Assembly (NCBI GenBank): GCA_951230915.1 | Contig: OX579633.1 | Coordinates: 20,618,574-20,682,573 of the forward strand | Length of the DNA stretch: 64,000 bases | Direction of reading: 5' to 3' | Source: Antitrichia curtipendula | Taxonomy: Eukaryota; Streptophyta; Bryopsida; Hypnales; Leucodontaceae | Shown: piece after piece, positions 33,118-43,904 of the stretch | Position numbering within the stretch: the stretch's first letter is position 1 | Layout of the letters: each line of letters starts with the position of its first letter | The notes under the pieces: generated by a model | Database searches by the model: none | What the model was told of the DNA's origin: nothing | Seen by the model: only the letters and a program-made list of their open reading frames with translations | Program-made: the position numbers and the translations under genes

Positions 33118-35474
33118 TATGAGCCTTGCTCAAATCAAATGCTTATTTAGATGAATTTAAGTGCACTAACTTTAATTATACCTTCTCTCCATAGCCCTAA
33201 AAGATGATATGAAAAAAATGATGGGTTTCAAAAATCATTTTTAGTGAAGGTGGCATTGTCATTTTCATTCCAAAAATGAATTTGTTGTCGTCAAACAAAG
33301 TTGGTAATATGAAAACAACATTTGGGGAGATTTTTGAGCTACCCTTGTAATTTGCCTCTTCTTTGTAGATGGAGACAAGATTTTTTTCCAAGAGCACCAA
33401 TTGCATTTTTTTTTTAAAATGATCTTCCGGTTCATTTCCTCTAGTATCAAATATTCACTAGCTATTTTCATTCAACTTCAAGTTTGCAAAGGATGCAATC
33501 CTCCTCTTTCTAAGACATACATGTTGGTTTTAAAACTAAATTCCAAATTTCATTACATTAAGTAGACATGGATGTTGGAGTAGGAAGGGGGAGGCTACCA
33601 CAACCAATCTTTAAGCAATATCCACCTTTACCATGTCAAAGCACTCCAAGCCCTTCAACGTCTAAACCTTAAGCAAACCCTCTTTGGCCAAGAACATATT
33701 TGCTTCCAACAACCCAACAATCCAACAACCCAGATATTAGCTTTGGATTCAAAATGGCAAGCGACTAAAATCTGACAATTTCATGAAAGCAACAGCTATA
33801 TATTCACCTTTTATTTTTGCACACCAGTTAGTTGCCAATCCTACCAATATTTTTCCGATTTCGGATCCTCCATTTTCAAATTCCAAGTGGTTATTTTTCC
33901 AAAGGCACCAGCTAACAATAAACTAACCAACAATTCTTTTTAAACATTGGATGAATAACAAATGATTGATTTTGGTCAACTTTTATTGCAACTTAGCTTG
34001 TGCAGAATCAATGTAGACATTCCATAATTTAATTCAATGCATGTATGAAAGCATCCTCGCTGCAAGTATCTCCTTATGCTCTTCAAAGTACAACTTCATC
34101 CAAAACTTCAATTTCAATGGACCACATCATATTCTTTCATAATATTAATAAGGTAAACATGTCCATTCCTAACTCCTCCCCAATCAAGAATATTACTTTT
34201 GAACCCATTTTCAACTTGTTGATAATCCAATTAAGTGAAGTCCACTTTTCTTTCAATGAGATATTGATGGACTCTCATTGCTTGGATTTTACTTATTTAA
34301 AAACAAGTTTTGACAAGCTTAAAGTAGGTGCCTACTATCCTTTCACTTCAAATATTTATAGATAATAAAAACAAAACAATTATAAGATAAATTTTTTCCT
34401 TTGGAATTCTCTCCAAAAAGGCTAATCAAGTCAAATTAATCAATTATGACTCTTGATAGCAAAAAATGAACAGTTTCTTAAAGGATAAAAATTGGGTCTA
34501 GTTACTTTAATACTTAACTAGTCTAAAAACTTGTTTGAATGATGCATTTCATAGGGGTAAGATAAAAAGACCATTGTTGGTCCTTTGGTCATTGAGTATA
34601 TCAGCATAGTTACACTTATTGGATTAAAAAAATAAAATAGAAAAAAAACAATCAATAGAAGATTTTCCACATGTAATTTGAAAAAGTTCACTTTTGAGAA
34701 AAATAAATATTTAGAAGGTCAAAGCAAAATTGCATAACTTTCCAGATATCATGGATCCTACAAAAGGGCTATTCTTGGCCCTTTGGATGCTAGCTGTTGT
34801 AACTCTTTTTATTTCCTACAAGCTTTTAATCAATTTGATTGTAGATAATGAATGGACTACCTTATGATATGTGTAGAAGCCACATGGTGATGTTCATTGA
34901 ATCAGCATTGAATTCATAAAATGGTGGCTTTATAGCCTAATTTCAAACTTTTTGAGCCCTATATTCATTTCTTTTTTCTACATTGAGTGTCAATTAAACT
35001 GCATTTGGTTGCAAGAGAACAAAAAAAGGGTCTAAAACTGGAACCCAATGCAATGATATATTGCTAGCTTAATTTGGCTAATTATGCCTCAAACATACTT
35101 TCTACTTGTAATCAATAAATAATTAACCATTTTAATCAATTTAATCTAAAATTTTATACAAATTTGATGGATGTTAAAAAGCTTGCAATATATCAAATGT
35201 ACAAGAATCACTCCATTTCAAGCTATAGAAAGTCAATGATATACACTAGTAAAAATAGTGATATGCTAATATATCACAACACATGTTGTTATACAACAAT
35301 ACATTATTATATAGCATATGCAATGAAATATGCAATTTTTGATTTTTGGAGATCGTATATGGATTTGAAGTTTAACTATGAGGATTGACCTCCAATTTTT
35401 TTATGACCAATTTGATATTTTAAGCTAAATAATATATTTGTACCAAGAATTAAGCCAAAAAAATGTAATAAATG
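33118..35474. other. No gene recognised
   Basis: AT-rich intergenic DNA. A 106-codon plus-strand frame at 34045-34365 and two overlapping minus frames near 33200-33470 have no recognisable motif. From 35160 to 35390 the sequence alternates ATA-rich words. No terminal repeats were identified. Confidence 0.35.
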
Positions 35475-35478
35475 TTAA

Positions 35479-36436
35479 CCTCCAAAGGACCAACATGTTT
35501 AAAGGCCCAAAATTGCTTCAAAATCTACATCATTATTTATTTTTTAACAAATTCAATCATAGGATCCTTTGGTTAACTTGTTCAAATACATTGTTCCAAA
35601 TTTTTAGAATGAATATACCCACCGATTGCAAGTTCAATTTGCCTAAATTTCAAAATCTAGGCTTTTCTAGCACTTCCAAATGGTGAAGTTTTGTCTTTCA
35701 ACATTTTTAGAAAACCCCCCACTTAGGTCCTATAACTTATGCAATTTAGTGAATATGTTGAAAAATATGATGAGAATATATATAAAAGAAAATTAATAGA
35801 TTTATATTCATTTTTGAAAAAATTGTAAAATGGAAGGTATTACTTAATCCCTAAAGGACCAAGTGTCTATTCAACGTACGCAAATTTGACTACATGATCA
35901 TGGGCTCCATCCTTTAGGGGTTAATGTAGGATAAAACTTATATGCTAATAACTTTTGGAAGAATTTGAGAATTGTTAGTCCGAATGGTGAAAATATTGTA
36001 GTAAAAAATTAATATCTTTCATTTGTATTTTTATTTGTAAATTTTCAAAATTGAGAGCAAAAGACAACTTCACATGCTTTTTTATACCTTCATTGCTTGC
36101 AAAATAAAACTCTTCATAACTCTTATTTAATTATTCGGAATTAAATGGTTCAAATATTTTTGAGTAGTTACCAATTTATAAAATCCTCCATAAATAATTG
36201 ATTTTATTTTAGTATATATATTTTTTGTTGTCTGATTTGAGAATGAAATTGAAAAAACTCTTCTAACTTTTGCAATATTAATTGTAATGACATAAAATAA
36301 AGCTTCACAAGTAGATAATGATGAGTACCAATAGCATCCATTCTAAAACATTCATGCAAAATTTGAAATTATAAAGTCAATAGAACCTACCAAAATTCTC
36401 AAAAAGCTCAAAGTGGGCTCTTTGGTCCTTTAGAGG
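35479..36436. mobile_element. TTAA-flanked piggyBac-like element, family 3
   Basis: TTAA (35475-35478) then CCTCCAAAGGACCAACATG. The right end is CTTTGGTCCTTTAGAGG then TTAA (36437-36440), an inverted repeat of about 13 bp. A 73-bp TTAA element sits inside at 35848-35920. A diverged partial relative without termini lies at about 54645-55040. No coding capacity. Confidence 0.75.
35848..35920. mobile_element. 73-bp miniature TTAA element nested in family 3
   Basis: TTAA (35844-35847) then TCCCTAAAGGACCAAGTG. The right end is GCTCCATCCTTTAGGGG then TTAA (35921-35924). The terminal inverted repeat is about 10 bp, with under 55 bp between the ends. It is the smallest unit here showing the same termini and the same target duplication. 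Confidence 0.7.
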
Positions 36437-36440
36437 TTAA

Positions 36441-37760
36441 GGTACGTACATCCATTATCAACATTGCCCAAATCAGGACACCCATCTTTGAATTAAAAAA
36501 ACATAAAAAAAATTTAGATATTGATTATACAAGATGTACACAACCAAAACACAAAATTCTATGCAAACATCACAAACTTCAAGGCTTGCTAATGTGGTGC
36601 CAATATGGTGCATTGAAGCCATTATTGAATTGGAAGCCATTATTGAATTGGAAGCCATTATTGAATTGGAAGCCATTATGAGTTTAAAAAATAGAAAATT
36701 ACTTTTACTTTTGTTTTGACTGTGGCAACTGCACATGGCACACTAGTGCATGTTGAAGAATGTTGAAATTCTCTATCAAGTGCCAATAAAATCCAATAAC
36801 TTGTGTCTAATAATATTAACTATGCTCAGTTGTAATTAGAGACGATTACAGGTGCGCATACCTTTCCTTACGCATCAGCCATGGAAAAATAAAAAAGGCT
36901 GCTTCAGAGTGTATCGTCGTATCTGGACTTCTGGACCGCAGGTGTCTGTGTCGCCAGAGTGGTGCCAGAACTCTTTCACTCGCATAGGAACCATCGAGGT
37001 CGCAGGAGCGCCAGCCACAAAATTCCTGAACGATGAGCTCGTCAGTTTCCAAATGCTGATGTTCCAATTTCTTCCACGAGAGCTTGAATTCATGGCTTGA
37101 ATGGTCGTTTCAATCATGAAAGAGCGAGCATGTGTATGTGATTTCATCAAAGAGGAGGCAGCATCCCGGAGTCTTACAATCCGAAATTGGGTACGTTTGC
37201 TCAATTACCTGCTTCTCCAATTCTCTTCTGAATTTGACTTCCGAGTATTTGCAGTTGGTTTGGATTGCGTTTCAAGAGAGTTCACCAGCAAGCAATCAAG
37301 CAAGCGGGGATGGCTGGCTGTGCTTAGAATTTGAGATTCATTGGCATAGTACGGCGCTGGTGTTGGAGTTCCAGACCTTGGGATTCCTGTTCTGTGATGT
37401 TTTGGTTTGTCACCTAATTCAGCTCAACGCAGTTCTTCGTACTCCCAAGTTGTTTTGGAGCGTGATTCTGAAATCGCCTTATTCTGTATGCCACTTCTAT
37501 CTATCACCTCCAATTGTTTAGGGGTTGTCTTATTTCGTGCATTGCAATTTTGGGTGTGAGCAAGATTTTGTTGGTGATGCAGGTGAATCACACTGAAGGG
37601 TTATGATAACGAGGTCGTTGGACTTGTGGCAATGAACTTCACCTTCTAGGGCCTGTCACTAGATTTATTGAAAAGGAAGACAGGCAAATGTTCGTTTGTT
37701 GTGGTTACAAATTCTGTCTCATTAACCCTAAAACCACAGCAAACGACTCCACCTTCTAGG
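36441..37760. other. No confident gene; G+C-richer block upstream of the AldO gene
   Basis: From about 36850 to 37560 composition is richer in G+C than the flanks, and overlapping frames of 73-129 codons exist on both strands, none with a recognised domain. It could hold a 5' untranslated exon of the downstream oxidase gene or a decayed gene. A T-rich tract ends near 37520. Confidence 0.35.
36612..36679. repeat. 18-bp minisatellite, about four units
   Basis: The unit GAAGCCATTATTGAATTG is repeated nearly perfectly about four times. Because 18 is a multiple of three, open frames run through it on both strands, but no gene is implied. Confidence 0.9.
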
Positions 37761-37762
37761 CT

Positions 37763-38088
37763 CCGTAACTGAACCACTTCACAACTATAGTATGCTCTCG
37801 ATAGAAACTCTTTGCATTAATGTCCCTGGAAGCATCTTCCAAGACCTGCCATAGCTGAAAACAAGCGGCAATTGACCAAACCCCTAGAGAATTTTGTGCT
37901 GTAAACCCAGCAAACAATTCCATCCTGTCACTGAAACCGCTTCGCAACTATAGTATGCTCTCGATAGAAAATCCATGCACTAATAGCCCTGCAAGAATCT
38001 TCCAAGACCTGCCATAACTGAAAACAAGTGTCAATAGACCAAACACCCTCAAAAAAATTTCTGTAAACAACTCTAGTACCCTCCAGTG
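37763..38088 (+). promoter_or_regulatory. 163-bp tandem duplication immediately upstream of the AldO start
   Basis: Two copies (about 37763-37925 and 37926-38088) share CAACTATAGTATGCTCTCGA, TCTTCCAAGACCTGCCATA and GAAAACAAG in the same order. Offset is 163 bases and the copies differ by substitutions. The second copy ends about 18 bases before the ATG at 38106. CTATAGTATG in each copy could serve as a weak TATA-like element. A third partial copy may start near 37640 (CACCTTCTAGGGCCTGTCACT). Promoter function is inferred from position. Confidence 0.6.
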
Positions 38089-38105
38089 TAACCGATTCCT
38101 CCGCC

Positions 38106-41100
38106 ATGGACAACGTGGAGCTAGTCCCAGCATCCCTGGAGCTTCCTCCCACGTCCCGCACCAACTGGGCGGCCAACATCGTGTACAGCACTCCCGTCCT
38201 GCACGAAATCTCTTCCATCTCCGAACTCCAATCCCTGCTCCAATCCTCCAATCCTCACCAGCAACTCGCAACCGCCGGCACGGGCCACAGCTTCAACTTC
38301 ATCGCCGACAGCCTCCACGCTCGCCTCTCCCTCCGCCGCTTGCACCAAGTGCTGGAGCTCGATGCAACTGCCAAGACTGTGACTGTTGCAGCTGGAATCA
38401 AGTATGAGCAGCTGTGTGAGTATTTGCATTCGCAGGGATTCGCATTAAGGAACTTGGCCTCGCTCACGGAGCTTTCGGTTGCAGGGGCTGTGAGCACGGC
38501 GGCGCATGGGTCGGGGGATGGGAATGGGTGCCTGGCGACGGCGGTGGTGGGGGTGGAAGTGGCGAAGTCCGACGGGGAGATTCTGCAACTTGGTGAGATT
38601 TTTGGACTTGGTTTGGTTTGAGCATGATCATTTCTCTCAACACGTTAGATTTTGAGCACACTTGATTGCAACTCTTTTAGAGCTGAATTTTTTTAGTTAC
38701 AATGTTCAGATTATGAAGGATTCTTGTTTGCAAATCCAGCGGGATTTGAACGCACCGAATAATGCATCATATGAATTCTGTATGCAAAAGTTGTAATGCT
38801 TCAAAGAGTTTTAACGTGTATTCATTTGGACATAAGCAATTGTTTCGGCATAGCTAACTAAGAGCTGCGTTTCTACCGTCAAAATGTTCAGATTTTTCAT
38901 TATTCTTGTTGTTAATTCAGTGTGATTTTACTCAATCAAAACATACGTTATTTGGATACTGTATGCAACAATTATTAGGGTTCAAAGATTTTGAAGTGTG
39001 TATTGAATTGGACATGAAAATTCTTTCAACATGTGAGATAACTACGCCTAAATGGGGACACTCTGAGCTGGGTTTCTGTTGTTAGAATGTTCCGATTTTT
39101 TCCATACCGTTATTCTTGGTTGCATAGCAAAGAGGAGACTACCGTAGATAAGATATACCTTATGCAACAGGTAAGTTACAAGGGTTCAAAGATTTTGGAA
39201 CATGAATTGATTTGGACATGGAAATTCTTTCAATGTGTTACATAACCACACCCTAAAGGTATGTTTGCACTTGGTGTTAGAGGTGTTGTTTGGAATGTGA
39301 ATTTGATCCAAAAGCAGGTCCAGATTAGTTCCTAAGACCCTCAATAACAACACCTTTAACACCAAGTGCAAACATACCTTAATTATGACACTTTAAACGG
39401 GGAGCATTTTTCAGAGTGGTTAAATTTCTATGTGACATTAGAGTTAATCATGAAGCATGTGCAATGCGGGACCATGGGCTACTTAGTTTGAGAAATACAT
39501 AGGACGAAACTCCTTAGAGCACCAAAATTGGGGTCTGATGGAGTTTGGTGCTGTGTTTCTTTTGTACTATTCTTAGTTAAACTTTCCTTTGACACCACTA
39601 TTACAATTGGGAACGACCTTTACAATGAACTCTTATTGTTGGCAACAAAGAGGTTGACAGCTGCAGGATTTTCTATGCCTAGATATTTGTTTACTATGGG
39701 GAATGTTTTGACTTGCTTAATAATGTTACGACAGCTCGCCACACGCACGCGGACATTTTCCCTGGAGTTGTGGTTGGGCTTGGAGCTCTCGGTGTCATCA
39801 CGAAGCTCAAATTGGAAATTCAACCTGCGTTTACCGTCCGGCAGTTCGTATATGAAGATCTGCCCCTCAAGGAATTAACTGAGAATTTCGACGCCATCAT
39901 GTCGGCTGGCTACACCGTTAGCCTCTTCACCGATTGGCAGGATCAGAAAGTCTACCAGCTATGGATTAAGGTATGGACATTGTCACTTTTGTTGGTCAGC
40001 TTATTAAGTTCCACCTATGGATGTTCATTTTTGTCAAATGAAAGAGGATTTCAATGCACGAAAGAATGTGTTATTTGAATATTGCATGCTAAAGATATGA
40101 AGAACCAAAATATTACGTTAAAAAATCTTTGCTTCTTTGAAAATAGGGACTAATTAAGACTTTAATTCTTGAATTTGGATTTTGAAATGAAGCCCTAAGT
40201 AATAATCAAATAGAATTAGCAATTATTATGTTGTGAATTGTTGAAAATGAAGTTGGTATGTAACATGGTGAATAGTTTATCAAAGTAGTTGGGCAAATAG
40301 GGAGCAGTGACATTGAATATGCAAACTTAATTCCACCCTCACCACTTAATGTTCAAGTGGTGTATGGTTAGAATATCCAAAGCTTGCGAGTGTTCTTCTA
40401 TTATGATCCTCAACATTCATAAGTGAGATTGTGAGCTAAATAATAATAATAATAATAATAATGTACACCTCCTTGCATGTTAAGGAGAGAATGAAAATGA
40501 AATAGATTGGCCAAGCCCTAGTTGGTTGCTCAAGTCTTGATGAGCTTGATTTTTTCATAATTTTATTCAACAATCTTGTTTGAAGGCTAACAATTGTAGC
40601 ATATTAAGCCCTTTGACCTTGGTTATGAGTGAATGTAGCCTGTTGAGATTAGAGTATCCAATCAAACTAAACAAAGCTTGATGCTATGTTATGTTGTCTG
40701 AAACATCTACGTAAGTTACATACTACAATTCAATTTGGAATCTACTTGTGAATATTGAGGATTAGAGTGGAGGGAGAATCTTTAAGAATATTGAGTGGTG
40801 AAGTATTGAGGGTGTGGATATGTCTACTTATTCAATGTCAATGTCTCCTAATTGCCCTACTAATTGTAGCCAACTACTCACAATGCTACCCACCCTTTCT
40901 ACCTATGCTATTTTCTAAGAAAAGATTCTTTGAATAGTCTACCCAAGCATTCAAATGTTATTTACATTACAAAAAATATGAGGCCTCAACAAGGCTGTGA
41001 GTGCTGATTTTCGGGACCCGCGGGTGATATTACGGAAAAAATAAAAATAAAAATAAAAATATTTTTTTTTTGAAAAAAAATAACTTTTTTTTTTTTTCCG

Positions 41101-41975
41101 GAAAAAAGAAGAAGAAAGTGACGTGGCGCTGACGTGGCGCTGACGTCAGTGCTGACGTGGCACTTCGACCACGTCAGAGTTTCAGTGTCAGCATTTTTTT
41201 TTTCGAAAAAAAATTCTATAGTATCACTACGGGGGTCCAGGCTTAACAGCCTTCTGGACCCCCCAAATTTTTCCTAATGAGGGTTAAAGTATTGTGGTTC
41301 CAAGAGGAACCAAAGTTATTCCTTTTTCTATGTGTAATGATAAACTAGCTAAACATCAATTTCGTGTGTCTTTATTTTAAGATCCAAGAGGGAGATCCAA
41401 GGTTCAATCCTGCTCCAAAATTCTTCTTTGGAGCGAAATTGCAAACTCAAAATACACATATGATTCGTGGCATGGATCCCGTTCATTGTACGGAGCAAAT
41501 GGGGTCCCTAGGGCCGTGGCATGAGCGTATCCCACACTTCAAACCTGGGTTTATGCCCGGTGTAGGTGATGAGCTTCAAAGCGAGTACTTTGTGCCACGA
41601 CACCATGCAGTGGACGCCATCCTTGCCATGGAGCGGATGCGTGATGAAATCACGCCTTTGTTGTTGGAGTCGGAGATTCGCACAGTGGCGGCCGATGACC
41701 TTTGGATGAGCATGTGCTATGGCCGAGACTCTGTGGCCCTTCATTTCTGTTGGAAGAATCAATGGGCAGCTGTGCAACAACTACTCCCAAGGATTGAACA
41801 TGAACTTTTTCCATTTGACCCGCGGCCACATTGGGGCAAGCTGTTTGCCATGGAACCTAGGGTGTTGCAAGCCAAATATGAGAAGATGGAAGCGTTTCGA
41901 AATTTGGCAAAGCAGTTGGATCCCTCTGCTATGTTTCGCAATGTGTTTCTCAACACTTATGTCTTCTCACAGTGA
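38106..41975 (+). CDS. FAD-dependent alditol oxidase (AldO-like), 3 exons, 438 aa
   Basis: Exons 38106-38592, 39735-39970 and 41382-41975 join in frame with GT-AG introns and end in TGA. The protein aligns end to end with bacterial alditol/xylitol oxidase, which oxidises sugar alcohols to aldoses and releases H2O2. An N-terminal FAD-binding half contains GTGHSFN, where His61 matches the residue covalently bound to FAD (His46 of Streptomyces AldO). A C-terminal sugar-1,4-lactone-oxidase-type half follows. Active-site equivalents by recall are Ser119, Glu339, Arg341, His362 and Lys394; the AldO Thr345 position is Cys364 here. AldO is 418 residues, so this is full length. No signal peptide or C-terminal SKL-type peroxisomal signal is seen, which suggests a cytosolic enzyme. 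The start is supported by the flush 5' alignment and CCGCC before ATG. Distinct from plant gulono/galactonolactone oxidases by this similarity. Substrate is inferred. Confidence 0.9.
38680..39190 (+). repeat. Three degenerate tandem units in AldO intron 1
   Basis: Units begin near 38680, 38868 and 39068. Each has a (T)GAGCTG-GTTTCT-like start, then ATGTTC-GATTTTT, a TTCTTG stretch and a TATGCAA-rich segment before TTCAAAGA. Period is about 190-200 bases and copies are diverged. A lone relative lies at 6650-6790, and the core also occurs in intron 2 near 40045-40105. Confidence 0.6.
39257..39379. mobile_element. 123-bp Tourist-like MITE in AldO intron 1
   Basis: It starts AGGTATGTTTGCACTTGG and ends CCAAGTGCAAACATACCT. 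The inverted arms extend about 35 bases each (through GTGTTAGAGGTGTTGTT). It is flanked by TAA (39254-39256 and 39380-39382). A 3-bp TAA duplication suggests PIF/Harbinger. The near-perfect hairpin suggests a young insertion. Confidence 0.85.
40439..40462. repeat. (AAT)n microsatellite in AldO intron 2
   Basis: Eight consecutive AAT/TAA units without interruption. Intronic, outside any exon. Confidence 0.95.
41012..41270. repeat. Insertion-like block with inverted ends in AldO intron 2
   Basis: GGGACCCGCGGGTGATATTA at the left is matched in inverse by TAGTATCACTACGGGGGTCC at the right (about 41218-41238). A further hairpin follows (GGGTCCAGGC / CCTTCTGGACCC). Between are A- and T-runs and several TGACGTGG / GACGTCA words. 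Its G+C and motif content differ from the rest of the intron, and it ends about 110 bases before exon 3. Element class and target duplication are unresolved. Confidence 0.45.
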
Positions 41976-43600
41976 GTGATTAGGGGTGGAAGGTTGATAG
42001 AATGTTGTTCATTGAAGCTAATGATGTGTATAAGGTATGAGTACCCAATTTCTCAAAAAGTGTTTAGAATGTGCATTTCTTTGCAAGTAGAAATGAAGAC
42101 ATGTTAAAGTAGAAGTACAATACTTTGGTTCAAATTAATACTTTGGTTCAAATTAGAGAGATTCACTTCCAAAGTGTACTTGAATATTGCACCAATACTT
42201 TAGAGTAGGGTTCATCACCCATAAGTCAAGTAAGATAACATGATTGAAAAAATACAAGGAACACTAAAATGGTGGATTTCATATATTGACACTTGTTCAA
42301 TGACTTTTTCTAGTGACTTCTTGTAAGGTATGTTCACTTATAATTAACATTGACCCAAATGCAACATCTACATTTGAAAAAAAACCCACCTATTTTTCCT
42401 AAATATTGATTGCACAAGATGTATATAATCAAGATATAAGTGACTACGCAATCCTAATGTTACATCTAAAGCTTGTACTTTGAAAGTTTTTAACTTATTC
42501 ATACAATGTCCAAATAATGCATGTTAAAGTGTGTTGAAAGCCTCTTTCAATTACTAATAAGATCCAATAAAAATAATGTCATTAAAAAATAGTAGATATG
42601 TTCAATTGTGATTAGGTATAATCATAGATGTACATATTTTATTATCAATTTTCTAATGCCTTCTTTAATTGTCACTGTAGTCATTCAATCAACATATAAG
42701 CAATAGGACAAATTCTAGAAAGTATTACATAGAATGTGCAATCATTGAATGTGACATTGTAGTTATCCAATCAATGTCAATGCAACAAGACATATTTCGC
42801 AAAATTTACTAAAAATGTGCAATTACAAAGTATTTCATAGCTATTAAATCAATTTATGCAACATAAAAAATTCTTAGAAATCAAACAAAAAGTGCAATTA
42901 CAATGAGTGTTGTCATAGTTTCTAAATCAATGTGCACACTATATTCTCAAAAAATAAAAGGAATGCACTATTATAGAAAAGAGTCAATATTACCCAATCA
43001 CACAACATTCTATATCAACATAAGCAAAATACTATTGAAGGTCCAAAAGTATACAGTCCAAGGAAGATGATGACCTAGGAAAGTTAACCTAGCTCTCATT
43101 GCCAGGGACCCAACCCTTGTTATGTGCTAACAATTCATCTCAAACATCCACTAACTTAGTTGGCCTTCAATTAGCAAGTTAGGTGCAAGCATGACTTGGC
43201 TACATGTCTAATATGGCTAGTGATCTTTGAATGAAAATGGGATTGTCTATTGTCCCATCAATAGTAGTGAATGCATAAGAAATTATCAACCAATTTGTTC
43301 TAAAAGCTGTCTAATGAGCTCTATTGAGTGATTTCCCAATGGAAGCACACTCCAATATGTTGGTTAAAACATCAAAAGTAATGAACAAAGTATCCTCTAC
43401 CTTATGAACTAGATAATGCTCAAGAGCATTATGGGAATGCCAAGTCTAATAGTTCATCATGAACGTCCGTATTTATACTTTTGCAAATCTAAGGGTGTAG
43501 GAAGAAGGTTTGTGTTATAAGTTATAACGTTTTTTTGACTATCCAATGGTGACAAATCTGCCTTGAAAACCGGACTTGGCATTATGAGTGTGCATACCTC
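41976..43600. other. 3' flank of the AldO gene; no further gene recognised
   Basis: AT-rich sequence with only short frames. It presumably includes the 3' untranslated region of the oxidase, but no convincing poly(A) signal could be assigned. CAATCAATG-type words recur between 42650 and 43000. Confidence 0.35.
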
Positions 43601-43904
43601 GTTAACGTGCGTCTTGCAAGCGAATTTTCGGTAACAAATGGTAGAAGGGCAAAGCACAGCAATCCACATCTCTCGACGCCAGCAGCTTTCTGCCACCTTT
43701 TAAAATCAAACCAAGTCTAGCCGAAGCAGTGAATCTGCCAGAAAGTTTCAGGTTTGATGCCACAGACAGCAAAATCCCTTAATAGTAGGTTTCAGATTTC
43801 ATGTTATTATGTGGATTGTTGCCGATTTCACATTTTGCTTGAACTAGTCGAGGAACTAGTCCTCGTGTTCATCACCTCCTCATGACATGGTAATCACCAC
43901 GAAG

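Noticed and set aside
38121..38661. Minus-strand frames of 65-102 codons opposite AldO exon 1
   Set aside because: They are antisense shadows of a strongly supported exon.
39528..39878. 116-codon plus-strand frame across the end of AldO intron 1
   Set aside because: It is in a different frame from the oxidase over exon 2 and has no homology; the acceptor at 39734 gives the AldO alignment instead.
41364..41381. Separate gene starting at 41364
   Set aside because: The segment before 41382 is intron ending in TTTTAAG; exon 3 continues the AldO alignment in phase with exon 2.
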